Shown: positions 36,493-49,044, counted from the first letter of the stretch. The stretch: DNA of 64,000 nt from Ascidia mentula (GCA_947561715.1 OX387201.1:12538001-12602000); one strand, 5' to 3'. The notes: a model not told the origin generated them from the sequence alone. Made by a program: numbers and translations.

Positions 36493-36498
36493 ACCATA

Positions 36499-37429
36499 TA
36501 TCAAAATATGTCAACCACACATATAGTTACATCATACCTTTGGCGAAGTTGCCGAGGCCATCAGAGCATTGCTTTGGGCACGACTCGACCCAATAATGCC
36601 TTCGTGATTAATAAACATTTATACTGCAAATGTACAATTTTTTGTTTATCATTGCCAGCGATGCGTCAATGTTTATACTTTGCTTGTTCTTGTTTTAAGT
36701 TGTAACAAGTATTGCATAACACCACGTGATCAAAACCAACCAATCAGTTTCCGTTTGCCCAAGCATTATGTGTGTTCCTGTAAACTATTCGACTCTATTT
36801 TTTGGTATCAAAGCTAAAGCTTGCCATTCTGTTGGGAAGTTAAAATGTACCGTTATATCGATGTCTTGCAATTTTAACTGATAATAGGCAACCCTAAATA
36901 AAATGTTTATTAGGGTTGATCCCCGATTAAGTGTTTGACCAGAGGAGACGAAATAAATCAGTTGAGAGCGTTTTGCAGAGACTCGTTCGCTGGCGCCTTG
37001 AGTAACAGGTTAAACAATTACCGCCTAGGAATCGCTTACAGCACCCTGGTTACAGTTTATGGCAAAGTCGTTTGCCAAGTATTTATTATTGTAAGCCAAA
37101 AAATATATAATTTGCCAATTGCGATGGGTGTTTGTTTGAGAACTTTGCGACGTCTGTTAAAACATGCATACAAAAAGAAACGCTACCGTATAAACTGTCA
37201 AGTAACTTTAATCATACCAGTACTGTTGAACATCGCAGGTAAATCAAAGTGCGAATTTTTAAATGACCTACTGCCCAAAGCATGGTATTCTTGTATAGCA
37301 ACCAAGTCTATTTGAACGTCTGGTTGCGAAATGAGACGATTAATTGCCCCTTGTAATTTGCAGTATTATGCTGCTCCTCCGACTGCATTGTCCGGCAACT
37401 TTTAGGTATTGGGAGGTAAGAAGTGTGCG
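36499..37429. other. Non-coding stretch
   Basis: ORFs such as the 126-codon one at 36935-37315 show no recognisable domain and have no splice or start support. Nothing else seen. Confidence 0.45.
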
Positions 37430-37939
37430 TTAAGAGAACGCGGTCGCGACGTATCGCGATTGCCCCTTGCAGTTGCACTAACACCAAAACACCGTTAATT
37501 TGTGCATTCCCCTGCCATTTTTCTATTCACAAATTAATATATTAATAAAAGTTTATTGTTTTGGAACATGGCAATACCAAATCTAAAATTATTGTTATGC
37601 CGTATCTGTTGAAAGGAATTAAAACAATGTGACATGCATTGAAAAAAATCAAAACTTCAAAGTCATACGTGGCCCAGGCTAATCAGCATTATTATGTTTC
37701 AAAAAGCCAAAACAAGCTGAGTATAAGAGTGTGAAGACTGTGGGAGCTGACGTTGTGCCTACTGTAGATCAAGGACTTCTATCAAAAAAGTTAAGGCTTT
37801 AGATCCGCAATCAACACCAAGTTGCCGTCAGTCACGCAATTAAAAAAGATACACACTAGCGATTCGCCCAAATGTATTACTTAATAAAAGATAAAATTTA
37901 TTTCAAAAAAATATGCGCATAAAATTAACAGTGTATTTC
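37430..37939. mobile_element. Diverged fragment of the short LTR element's internal region
   Basis: GGTCGCGACGTATCGCGATT, TTGTGCATT(C/T)C(C/T)CCTG and AACACCAAGTTGCCGTCAG resemble 32505-33130 inside the LTR element, in the same order and orientation. It ends at the outer edge of the giant palindrome. Confidence 0.6.
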
Positions 37940-38493
37940 CGTCTGCTAAAATATGTGCAAAAAGAAACACCGTATACCTGACTCTACGTGTTAAGAAACT
38001 TTGATCAAAATAACTTTGCAAAATGTACTTAAAACCAATGTCAGCGAAATAATCAACAAATAACTATTTGACATTCAATGTTACGCGCAACAAAAGGACG
38101 TTATGTCTGTCACACTTAATTACGCGAGTGGCCAAATTGGATTTTTTTGATAATTTTGTATTGGATTATTTCATTCAATTTTTTGTTAATTAGTTTTTTG
38201 TATATTTTTGGATGTTTTTATACATAAAGATTTTATTTTAAGATTTTTTAATTAGTTAAACAGAAAGTAATAAAAAATGGACAACAATTAGCAACAGTAC
38301 AGCACCATTGCTGTTGGGACAGAGAAATGGCACCATATTTCTTAAATGCTTCTCTGAAGTCAAGAATGTTCTATGTTGTGTTCGATACACAACTTTAACT
38401 TTTCACAACATTTCACTACAAATGCAACCTGCAAAGAAATGATGTTAATGAGCACACTTTTCAGTTTAAGATTGCAACTTTTCACAAAATGTA

Positions 38494-38787
38494 CTATAAA
38501 TTTGGATTTTTACTGAAAAATCCAATAGCCACTGAGGCTTCTTCATAAGACATACTTTTAACAATCATCAAAAAAAAGTAAGGCTTCCATATACAAAAGC
38601 ATGGGACAAGTGATAGGTTAAGTAACAAGTAACAAGTACTTTTATCAACCACATATTTGGGTCGTATAACTTTCCCAACATATGTCTCCCGAACAATTTG
38701 ACCTCCAATGCGACTCTGGCGCCATTGAAATTGACAAACTGAATAATGAACAAACCGAACTAAATTTTCAAAATCAGTATGTGTCAC
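38494..38787 (-). pseudogene. Unknown ORF in left palindrome arm (broken copy)
   Basis: Reads THTDFENLVRFVHYSVCQFQ, RIGGQIVRETYVGKVIRPKY and ends SVAIGFFSKNPNL. It is the counterpart of 46572-46988. Here the upstream part has a TAA where the right arm is open (about 38825), and the region after STCYL is out of frame because of a short insertion. No domain recognised. Confidence 0.5.
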
Positions 38788-39004
38788 CTGTGTGTCATTT
38801 AATAAAAATGAGGAGTTAAATTATACAAACTGTTTTTTACGGTTACTAAAAAACAAATAGGCACGGTAGGTCTCTAGTAAAGGTTTTGTTACATCTATAG
38901 TTTTAAACATAATCAAAGCCAGTTTTGCAATAAGTCTCTCTGTTGTTCCACAGATTCAATGTCACAAAAGCGCCGCTTTCTAGTAATCAGTTTTATAGGC
39001 GGTT

Positions 39005-39825
39005 TTTTATGTGTACCATTTTATTTTGATGTAAGCGTTTAGCTGATGCTGTATTTAACCCATAGGGCGATTTTTAGAAAAATATTAGTCCCGGAAAGTG
39101 TTTAAAACGTCAATAGACCTTCTACACATACCTCACACAGGTTGCAATTGTTGACGGAAAAAGTCATTTCGATGGAAAACGCCGCTTATGTACCATTTTA
39201 TTTCGATATGAGCGTTTAGCTGATGCTGTACTCTACCTATAGGGCAATTATTAGAAAAATATTAGCCCGAAAGTGTTTAAAGCGTCAAAAGAATTTGATC
39301 CAATATCATAGTTCGGTTTTAATTGTTGACGGAAAAAGTCATTTCGATGGAAAACGGCGCTTATGTACCATTTTATTTCGAAATGAGCGTTTAGCTGATG
39401 CTGTACTCTACATATACGGCGATTTTTAGAAAAATATTAGTCCCGGAAAGTGTTTAAAGCGTCAATAAACCTTCTACACAAAACTTACACATGTTGCAAT
39501 TGTTGACGGAAAAAGTTATTTCGTAGGAAAACGGCGCTTATGTACCATTTTATTTCGATATGAGCGTTTAGCTGATGCTGTACTCTACCTATAGGGCGAT
39601 TTTAAAAAAACAATATTAGTCCCGGAATGTGTTTGAAGCGTCAAAAGAATTTGATCCAATATCATAGTTCGGTTTTAATTGTTGACAGAAAAAGTCGTTT
39701 CGATGGAAAACGGCGCTTATGTACCATTTTATTTCAGTATTTTGGTTCAGATGATGCTGTACTCTACCTATACGGCGATTTTTAGTAAAATGTTGGTCCC
39801 GAAAAGTGTTTGAAACATCCCTGAA
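39005..39825 (+). repeat. 175-bp satellite, 5 units (left arm)
   Basis: GTACCATTTTATTT recurs near 39013, 39190, 39365, 39542 and 39721. Units carry AGCGTTTAGCTGATGCTGTA, AAAATATTAGTCCCGGAAAG and TTGTTGACGGAAAAAGTC. Small ORFs in it are repeat by-products. Confidence 0.92.
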
Positions 39826-40160
39826 TTACTATTTTTTTTTTGTGAACTCTCTGATGCGCTGTGATTTATGTTATATGAAAGAATCTTTTGTTTGACATGG
39901 CATTTAAATGTTTGCCTGGATAGTTGTTTTTGCAATAGGCATATAATTTGCTTGTCCGGAATAACAAGATTATTCTAAACCTAAAATAAAATTATAAACA
40001 TTATGTGAATGTTGTAGTAAGTGATGCGGAACGCTTTTTTAAATTTTTTTTTTTTATTTCGCCAGAATGAAAATTTTTTTTTTTATTTATTTGTTTGTTT
40101 TTTTTACACAAATACGCTACCACAATTCACACATAAGAAAAGGAAAAATTTAGGTAAAAT

Positions 40161-40861
40161 TTAGTTACGTAGATTGTTCAAAAAATTCACAAATTTCGTT
40201 AAGGTCGGGTTCGTTTCCGCGTACTTGATCATGTAAATCACATATCTGGCACATAACATCGCACAATTTAAAAAAAGTTTACTTGGAAAATCAGAATGAA
40301 TTCCAAATAGTTTTTCTGCATCTGTTAAAATTAGATTTTGTCGTATTCTAGCACTTAAAAATGAAATGACATCTTCCCAGTATACAATGACAGTGGGGCA
40401 CGAACAAAAAAGATGACACACAGTTTCCACCTGCTTCTTGCAAAAAACGCACATGTTACTATCTATTTTCCCAAAAGAATGTAATTGCTTGTTGGTTGTA
40501 ACGGCATTAAGATTTAATTTAATTTGGAAGCTTCTTAATTTGGTTTCTATGGTTGATTTGTAGACATGCTTATAAACAAGGGGCCATGGGGTATCTTCCC
40601 CTAACCTTTTGTCCCAGATATCTTGTGCTTTTGGTTTATGAAAGGCTTTATGTTTCAGAAGGGAATATATGTCTTTTGTTTTGTTCAAGGCATGCAAAGT
40701 CTGAATTATGGTATTGACATGGGAATTGTGCGGTGGGACACACTCCATATCCCACTCCGGGGGGAATTTCGAGACAAGCTTAATAAATTCCACGAAATCC
40801 TTACTATTGGGCGTTAAGCCGTAATTTTTTGCAATCGTATCATATGCAAGATACTCCCCCG
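40161..40861 (-). pseudogene. LINE (L1/Tx1-like) ORF2 3' end, left arm
   Basis: On the minus strand an open frame of about 210-230 codons: EFIKLVSKFPPEWDMECVPP, DIWDKRLGEDTPWPLVYKHV, then a zinc-type end CVFCKKQVETVCHLFCSCP followed by W, as in the zf-RVT region at the end of many L1/Tx1 ORF2 proteins. It keeps the C-x2-C pair, which the right-arm copy has lost. The 5' part is missing at the inner arm border (40861). Confidence 0.85.
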
Positions 40862-41035
40862 GATAAAAAGGGTTAAAAAGGCAGCAGCCACTTGAATTTT
40901 TATTATGTTTGTAATATGACTAAGACCATAGTATACTCTTATGGTAGTGCAACCATTGTCTCCGTCACGCATGACTTCCAGGAGGTCAAATGCGACTTTT
41001 TGCATACGAAGAGATAGGAAACTCACAAATAAATT

Positions 41036-42689
41036 GGAATTGCTTAAAACGTGGGTAGAGTTTCGAGGTGAATTTTTATTATGTTAAAGTTAGTACTATA
41101 TTGATTCCAATGATTAAAAATATTAAATATTTCCTACCCTTCTTTCCGAGGTACGGTGATGTTTTGTCGAACAGTTTTTGGACACCATGTGTAAATTGGA
41201 AGTTTTTAAGTTTAAGTATACCACCTTATTTAATATTTGGTTTAAGTATGTATAAACATACCTGTGTTGACGTAATAAATCTAGTGACGTAATCATGACG
41301 TCATTTTATAGGCATAAATACGGTTATAAGGTATCCTATCGTGTAAAAATGCGTTTTTTTAGGTATTGTGATTTTTATGCAAGATTCAATTCCTAACTAC
41401 AATAAATGACCAAAGGTCGAAATGCCTTGGGGCTGCTTGCTCTGAAATAATGTTTGTGAAACTGGTGAAGTTCAGTAGCCTACCACAGACAAAAAATTTT
41501 TTTTAACAATATACATACAAATTTATGTAATATGATATGTTTCATAATCACCTACAGTTTTTTCTATGTGAGTCAGTTTGTTATGCAGATGTAATCTTGT
41601 GTGTATTTTCCATACATAACATATTTATGAATTCTTTTAGGTTGTTGTTTACAAAATTAACAGTGTGGAGAAACAAAACTACATGAAAAATAAGCAATAC
41701 ATAATGTGCCTGTTAACTTAGATTCAAAAATGTATTTTTCAAAGAAGCTTAGGGTTTTATGTTGTTGAAATATATTCTGATGCTAACATGACATGAGTAT
41801 TTCCTTTGCAATTGTACATAAACAAAGTATCCTGTTTACTTTTTGTGTGGTGATTGGTTTTTGCTAGACAGGAGTTAGTCATACATTTTTGATTTAGAAT
41901 TAATTATCATACATCATAAAACTTACAATAATTTTAATATTTGAACACATTAAATGTTTTCAGCAGAGACAGAATTCAAATGATATAAATTTGTGGAGAT
42001 TGGTACAAAGATCTCGCTTCTTTCATCTGAGAATCCTGAAGATTGTCTGAAATATATTACTTCTGTCATGTTCTGGCAAAATAGTATGTGATAATTTGGA
42101 CATATAAATTTAGGCAAGGAAGACAGATTAAGTGAAGTTTTACTTTAAACTGCAACATGCGAACTTGTGACTACTAATTTTGTTTGGTCACTTTTTAGTT
42201 TATGGAGTGCATTGATACATATCCAACACATAAAAATGATCAAACCCTATTAAAATATTACATCAAGATGTAAGATAGGCTACATGCAAAAATAGATTAG
42301 CAGCACATTTATAAATGTCTGAAGACCCAGAAATAACTTCAAAATATAGTCTACTTATGACAGACTACGTTATTTTGCCGGTTTTAGCCAGATTAGTACT
42401 CACAATCTGCGTCATAATTACGTCACAGTTAGATTACGCCAGCAGAGGCATGTTGAAACACACTTAACAACAAAAACAAATGCAAAGTGGCATACTTACG
42501 CTTTTTCATTCCATTTGCACAAGGCCTTCAAAAAATTCTTCGGAAAAAACGACGTGTTATTTCAAAAAAGGAAATGATTTATTTCTTATTTTTTACCCAT
42601 TCGAATCAGTATAATACTTGTTTTAACATACTGAAAATTCGTTTTAAAACTCCACCCACGTTTAAAGTAATTCGAATTTGTTTGCGTGT
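41036..42689. other. Spacer (loop) of the giant palindrome
   Basis: About 1.65 kb, AT-rich, with no recognised gene or repeat. Near 41405-41425 GACCAAAGGTCGAAATGCC resembles the stem II/GAAA part of hammerhead-like repeats but has no CTGATGA core. Confidence 0.6.
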
Positions 42690-42869
42690 TTCCTATCTCG
42701 TCGTATGCAAAAAGTCGCATTTGATCTCCTGGAAATCATGCGTGACGGAGTGTCCCACAGACAATAAAACAAACAAAGAAAATAGGAGCCGTTGCACTAC
42801 CATAAGAGTATACTATGCTAAGACCCTCTTTAAGTATTGTAGCCTACCAAATTTTAAGTTTCTGTGACG

Positions 42870-44680
42870 TCTCCTTCGTTGTTACGTACGATTTCGCAAT
42901 TGGTACCCCCTCTTGCCGCTAACGGTGCCAGAGTGCGTAGAGGTGTGTTTGTGTTTCGAACTATTGTCATTCCACTATCTCCTACCCATTTTGTTTTATG
43001 CATAGAATGTCTTGCGAGCGCGCTTAAAAGGGCCAACTTTCAAGGCATTCAAATTAACCAACACGAATTCAAAGTCTCAATGTTTGCAGATGATACGATT
43101 GTTTATTTTAAAGGGAGATGAGGAAGACTTTCATAAGGTATTTAAAGTAATAGAGGAGTTTGGAGAATTGTCAGGGTGCAAATTAAACATGAATAAGTCC
43201 GTCGCTTTTTTTCTAGGTTCAAAAAGAAATGAACGTTTCAAACCTATGGAAAATGAAGGTTTGTCATGGCCCGAGAATGTAATAAAATATATTGGGGTAC
43301 AAATACCAATCAAAACAAATGACAACAATGTGATGGTAAACAGGAACTTTAATCCTACTCTCAAACAAATCCAAGTGGTATTAAATCTCTGTTCGTCAAG
43401 AGGCTTGACACTACTCAGAAAGACAATAATAATTAAATCTCTGGTAATTCCAATTTTAACGTATAAATTCAGTGTATTACCGATAATCTTAACCAACGAT
43501 CTTATTTCAAAAATCAAGCGACCAATATTTAAATTTCTTTGGGGGTCGAAGCGGGAAAGAGTTAAAAGAGAGACAATATGTTTGGATGCAGACGAAGGCG
43601 GCCTCGGCGTGATTGATATTGAAAACTACCTCCTTGCACTAAACTTAAAATGGTTTAGAAAACTCCACGATGACAAGGTTAATGAAACTTGGAAGGTGAT
43701 AGAAAAGCCGTTTTGCAACGAAAATTGGTTGGAGGTAATTTTTAATGGAAATGTAAAAGTTGAGTCTTCACGGTTAAAGCGAATTTTACCCTTACGATTC
43801 CTGCGAGCCACCGTAGGAGCTTGCAAAAACCTTTTTCAGAACGCTAGGCTTACAACCGAACAATCGTCCATTGTGGTTCAATGCCCAAGTAAAATACCAC
43901 GCAAAACCCGGGTTCATGGATGCATTTATTAAAGCGGGGATTTTATTTCAAATAGACATACTTAACACAAACGGGGAGTATCTTGCATATGATACGATTG
44001 CAAAAAATTACGGCTTAACGCCCAATAATAAGGATTTCGTGGAATTTATTAAGCTTGTCTCGAAATTTCCCCCCGAGTGGGATATGGAGTGTGTCCCACC
44101 GCACAATTCCCATGTCAATACCATAATTCAGACTTTGCATGCCTTGAACAAAACGAAAGACATATATTCCCTTTTGAAACATAAAGCCTTTCATAAACCA
44201 AAAGCACAAGATATCTGGGACAAAAGGTTAGGGGAAGATACCCCATGGCCCCTTGTTTATAAGCATGTCTACAAATCAACCATAGAAACCAAATTAAGAA
44301 GCTTCCAAATTAAATTAAATCTTAATGCCTTTACAACCAACAAACAATTACATTCTTTTGGGAAAATAGATAGTAACATGTTCGTTTTATGCAAGAAGCA
44401 GGTGGAAACTGTGTGTTATCTTTTTTGTTCGTGCCCCACTGTCATTGTGTACTGGGAAGATGTCATTTCATTTTTAAGTGCTAGAATACGACAAAATCTA
44501 ATTTTAACAGATGCAGAAAAACTATTTGGAATTCATTCTGATTTTCCAAGTAAACTTTTTTTAAATTGTGCGATGTTATGTGCTAGATATGTGATTTACA
44601 TGATCAAGTACGCGGAAACGAACCCGACCTTTACGAAATTTGTGAATTTTTTGAACAATCTACGTAACTGTGAATTTTAA
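42870..44680 (+). pseudogene. LINE (L1/Tx1-like) ORF2 C-terminal half, right arm
   Basis: Reads FVLCIECLASALKR, NFQGIQINQHEFKVSMFADD (RT active-site block), then ELSGCKLNMNKSVAFFLGSK, FKFLWGSKRERVKRE and DADEGGLGVIDIENYLLALN, and the C-terminal half shared with the left arm. One-base frameshifts occur near 43110 and 43868. The zinc-type end reads FVLCKKQ, so the first Cys is lost. 5'-truncated before the RT, as is usual for LINE copies. Confidence 0.88.
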
Positions 44681-45094
44681 CAAGCAAAAAAAGAAATACT
44701 TTATACTTGCACAAAATTAAATGGTCGCATACTGTCTGAAGTATTCAACGAAATTTGTCATGTTTTTTTTTCAGCTTTTCGCTCTGCTCCCTTTTCTTAT
44801 GTGTGAATTGTGGTAGCGTATTTGTGCAAAAAAAAAAATAAATAAATAAAAAAAAATATTTTCATTCTGGCGAAATAAAAAAAAAAATAAAAAAGCGTTC
44901 CGCACCACTTACTACAACATTCACATAATGTTTTTAATTTTATTTTAGGTTTAGAATAATCTTGTTATTCCGGGCAAGCAAATTATATGCCTATTGCAAA
45001 AATAACTATCCAGGCAAACATTTAAATGCCATGTCAAACAAAAGATTCTTTCATATAGATAGAGTGCAGCATCAGCTAAACGCTCATATTGAAA

Positions 45095-46395
45095 TAAAAT
45101 GGTACATAAGCGCCGTTTTCCATCGAAATAACTTTATCTGTCTTCAAAAGAACCTTGAAGCACCTCGGAACGAGTGACTATTACGCCATAAATGCATCAA
45201 ATTCCAGCTTACACTGCTGTCTAGTTGAAATGAACTAGAGCTGAAAATAATAAAATTATACTTTAAACACTTTCCGGGACTAATATTTTTCTGAAAATCG
45301 CTCTATAGGTAGAGTACAGCATCAGCTAAACGCTCATATTGAAATAAAATGGTACACAAGTGCTGTTTTCCATCGAAATGACTTTTTCCGTCAACAATTA
45401 AAACCGAACTATGATATTGGATCAAATTCTTTTGACGTTTTAAACACTTTCCGGGACTAATATTTTTCTCAAAATCGCCCTGTAGGTAGAGTACAGCATT
45501 AGCTAAACGCTTATATTGAAATAAAATGGTACATAAGCGCCGTTTTCCATCGAAATGACTTTTTCCGTCAACAATTAAAGCCGAACTATGATATTGGATC
45601 AAATTCGTTTAACGCTTTAAACACTTTCCGGGACCTATATTTTTCTCAAAATCGCCCTATAGGTAGAGTACAGCATTAGCTAAACGCTTATATCGAAATA
45701 AAATGGTGCACAAGTGCCGTTTTCCATCGAAATGACCTTTTCCGTCAACAATTAAAACCGAACTATGATATTGGATCAAATTCTTTTGACGTTTTAAACA
45801 CTTTCGGGCTAATATTTTTCTAATAATTGCCCTATAGGTAGAGTACAGCATCAGCTAAACGCTCATATCGAAATAAAATGGTGCACAAGTGTCGTTTTCC
45901 ATCGAAATGACCTTTTCCGTCAACAATTAAAACCGAACTATGATATTGGATCAAATTCTTTTGACGTTTTAAACACTTTCGGGCTAATATTTTTCTAATA
46001 ATTGCCCTATAGGTAGAGTACATCATCAGCTAAACGCTCATATCGAAATAAAATGGTGCACAAGTGCCGTTTTCCATCGAAATGACCTTTTCCGTCAACA
46101 ATTAAAACCGAACTATGATATTGGATCAAATTCTTTTGACGTTTTAAACACTTTCGGGCTAATATTTTTCTAATAATTGCCCTATAGGTAGAGTACAGCA
46201 TCAGCTAAACGCTCATATCGAAATAAAATGGTACATAAGCGGCGTTTTCCATCGAAATGACTTTTTCCGTCAACAATTGCAACCTGTGTGAGGTATGTGT
46301 AGAAGGTCTATTGACGTTTTAAACACTTTCCGGGACTAATATTTAAATACAGCATCAGCTAAACGCTTACATCAAAATAAAATGGTACACATAAA
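45095..46395 (-). repeat. 175-bp satellite, 8 units (right arm)
   Basis: ATAAAATGGTAC or ATAAAATGGTGC recurs near 45101, 45351, 45528, 45706, 45880, 46056, 46230 and 46383. The three units around 45706-46056 share the variant GGTGCACAAGTG and are nearly identical, a sign of recent local amplification in this arm only. Confidence 0.92.
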
Positions 46396-46571
46396 AAACT
46401 GCCTATAAAACTGATTACTAGAAAGCGGCGCTTTTGTGACATTGAATCTGTGGAACAACAGAGAGACTTATTGTAAAAGACATAAAATTCGAACACTTTA
46501 GTAAAGGCAAGTCAGTTGAGTGTCCTAATTATATAAATGAAATCTACAAGCAAATACTTGCAAAACTGGCT

Positions 46572-46988
46572 TTGATTATGTTTAAAACTATAGATGTAAC
46601 AAAACCTTTACTAGAGACCTACCGTGCCTATTTGTTTTTTAGTAATCGTAAAACACAGTTTGTAGAATTTAACTCCTCATTTTTATTAAATGACACACAG
46701 GTGACACATACTGATTTTGAAAATTTGGTTCGGTGTGTTCATTATTCAGTTTGTCAATTTCAATGGCGTCAGCGTCGCATTGGAGGTCAAATTGTTCGGG
46801 AGACATATGTTGGGAAAGTTATACGACCCAAATACGTGGTTGATAAAAGTACTTGTTACTTAACCTGTTACTTGTCCCATGTTTTTGTATATGGAAGCCA
46901 TTACTTTTTTTTGATGATTGTTGAAAGAATGTCTTATAAAGAAGCCTCAGTGGCTATTGGATTTTTCAGTAAAAATCCAAATTTATAG
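46572..46988 (+). CDS. Unknown ORF in right palindrome arm (138 codons)
   Basis: Opens at 46572 (non-ATG ATT by strict reading; the nearest ATG is 46578) and reads KTIDVTKPLLETYRAYLFFS, VTHTDFENLVRCVHYSVCQF, RRIGGQIVRETYVGKVIRPK, ending VAIGFFSKNPNL. Basic and aromatic-rich, with no domain recognised. The frame is open through the whole stretch here but broken in the left arm. It may be a fragment of a mobile-element protein. Whether it is expressed is unknown. Confidence 0.35.
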   Translation: MIMFKTIDVTKPLLETYRAYLFFSNRKTQFVEFNSSFLLNDTQVTHTDFENLVRCVHYSVCQFQWRQRRIGGQIVRETYVGKVIRPKYVVDKSTCYLTCYLSHVFVYGSHYFFLMIVERMSYKEASVAIGFFSKNPNL

Positions 46989-47540
46989 TACATTTTGTGA
47001 AAAGTTGCAATCTTAAACTGAAAAGTGTGCTCATTAACATCATTTCTTTGCAGGTTGCATTTGTAGTGAAATGTTGTGAAAAGTTAAAGTTGTATATCGA
47101 ACATAACATAGAATATTCTTGACTTCAGAGAAGCATTTAAGAAATATGGTGCCATTTCTCTGTCCCAACAGCAATGGTGTACTGTTGCTAATTGTTGTCC
47201 ATTTTTTATTACTTTCTGTTTAACTAACTAAAAAATCTTAAAATAAAATCTTTATGTATAAAAAAAACATCTAAAAATATACAAAAACTAACTAACAAAA
47301 AATTGAATGAAATAATCCAATTCAAAATTTAAAAAAAATCCAATTTGGCCACTCGCATAATTAAGTGTGACAGACATAACGTCCTTTTGTTGCGCGTAAC
47401 ATTGAATGTCAAATAGTTATTTGTTGATTATTTCGCTGACATTGGTTTTAAGCACATTTTGCAAAGTTATTTTGATTAAAGTTTCTTAACACATAGAGTC
47501 AGGTATACGGTGTTTCTTTTTGCACATATTTTAACAGACG

Positions 47541-49039
47541 TCGCTGCATAGCCTAAATTGGCGAGCCTATCCTCTGTGATACTTAACCCCGCAAAATTGT
47601 ACCCTTCTGAAATAACAACCGCGCAATTTGAGTTGTAGGTACCTTCGTCCAATAATTGTCTTTATTTGTATATGTCGACTACTAAGTTTTTTAGTAATCA
47701 CACGCAAGCAGGCACGCCAAACATTAGTTTGTCCAATAGCGATCATATCGATTTGTTGGGTTCAACAAGTTTGGTGCCTATTCAGTCAGTCCTGATAACT
47801 TTTCCTGATTTGTTTGCGCAGACCACAGCTTTATTATTGCCTCCAATGTGGAAGGACTCCGTAAAACAAAATACTTTAACCATGGCAAATGAGTTTTGCA
47901 ACAAGGTGCAAGGATCGGAAAAAAGCTATTTGGTTCTTTTCAAAGGTTTGGCACATTGTTTCTTTATAACTTAATAAACGCTTGCAGTAATTTATAATAA
48001 AAGCCAAGCTGCATGTAAACTTGATTAATAAAAATACGGAAATACACGGTTAGTTTTATGCGAATATTTTAGAAATAAATTTTATCTTTCATTAATTGAT
48101 ACATGTGGGCGAAAAAATGAAAAAAATAACATTTTAGGAATATGTCTGAAAATACACCAATAAGGAGCCGTTAGGATAAAAGTGCACATGCCTTCTACGA
48201 GTTTGTTTGATAATTTTTGATAAATAGCAGTTTTTCTGTATTTTTGATAAAATTTGCCGGGTTTAGTAAGTACATCAGATGCATTTCATTTCACACTAAA
48301 CGTATATGTTTTACTTACAGAAAACTGCTATTTATCAACTTGCTACGACTATTATCAACTTGCTACGAATATCCGTGTGAAACCATCCGTACCCGACGAG
48401 CTCATGAAGTAAATTTCTCAACGACCCACGACACTGCTGTGTTTAACGACGAAAGATCGAAGCTGCAATCGACGATGGGAAGAAGAACGCCGCCCAAGAA
48501 ATATAAAGTTGGAGTTTCCGGAAAGCAGACATGTTGCCTCCGTGCTGAGGGGTCACCACTTCCTTCAGGAACATTGTCTACCCCCGGGTGGAACGAAAAT
48601 CTTGGAGTAAAAAAGCTCACAACTTTCAGGAAAGCTTACCACCAACCAACATGACAGACAAAAAGCTAAAAAAGTTTAAAAGACAGCAGCTGGAAATCAT
48701 CGAAAATGCAGTAAGAAAATATCTCCATTGCCTGTTTTTGTTGATATGTTAGAGCATGTTTGATATATATTTGAAGCATAGGCGTCGATTCTTTAAGTTT
48801 CCAGGTTAGGCCAAGTAAAATCATTACTCGGCCAATAGGTTCTCAGACGTATTCGCATTAGACTGATCCTGCGAGTGCCGAGTCAATTTTCGGACTTAGT
48901 GCTTTTTAGTGATGAACCGAATCGTCTAAAGTCGGTTCGGCTAAAAATCGTTTTACGTTATGGTCAGATTGTCAAAAACCTGTTCGTGTTTTGGTTTTAA
49001 GGTTGTCTTGGTCGTAAACAATAATACTTAAAGCACTAC
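47541..49039. other. Non-coding or unrecognised stretch
   Basis: ORFs at 47666-47974 (MSTTKFFSNHTQAGTPN...) and 48217-48654 have no recognisable domain. A small inverted repeat, GATAAATAGCAGTTTTTCTG (about 48220) with CAGAAAACTGCTATTTATC (about 48319), is present, plus an 18-bp direct repeat TATCAACTTGCTACGA (48335, 48353). Confidence 0.45.
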
Positions 49040-49044
49040 AGACT

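Larger units (their letters stand above)
37940..41035 (+). repeat. Giant inverted repeat, left arm
   Basis: Reverse-complementary to 42690-47540. Matching landmarks: CTAAAATATGTGCAAAAAGA (about 37945) with 47510-47535; TTGTTGACGGAAAAAGTCAT blocks; the LINE 3' end; and the block around ATGCAAAAAGTCGCATTTGA (complement at about 40990). Arms look very similar over long stretches, with scattered substitutions. The left arm lacks about 1.1 kb of LINE sequence (43-44 kb) and three satellite units found in the right arm. Confidence 0.92.
42690..47540 (-). repeat. Giant inverted repeat, right arm
   Basis: Mirror of 37940-41035. It contains in order from the inside: a block with CGTATGCAAAAAGTCGCATT (42705), extra LINE sequence (about 42850-43970), the shared LINE 3' end, an AT-rich junction with GGCGAAATAAAAAA, the satellite (8 units), the unknown ORF, and an outer AT-rich part to 47540. 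Arms and spacer together span 9.6 kb. Confidence 0.92.

Noticed and set aside
41380-41430. GACCAAAGGTCGAAATGCC resembling the second half of a hammerhead
   Set aside because: No CTGATGA core upstream, so it cannot be a hammerhead as it stands.
39223-46201. Repeated 60-70-codon ORFs (LYSTYRAIIRKILARKCL...) in the 175-bp satellite
   Set aside because: They follow the satellite period and occur in both arms on opposite strands; they are repeat by-products.
48651-48712. Short ATG frame (MTDKKLKKFKRQQLEIIENA) before GTAAGA
   Set aside because: Only 20 codons, low complexity, no following exon recognised.
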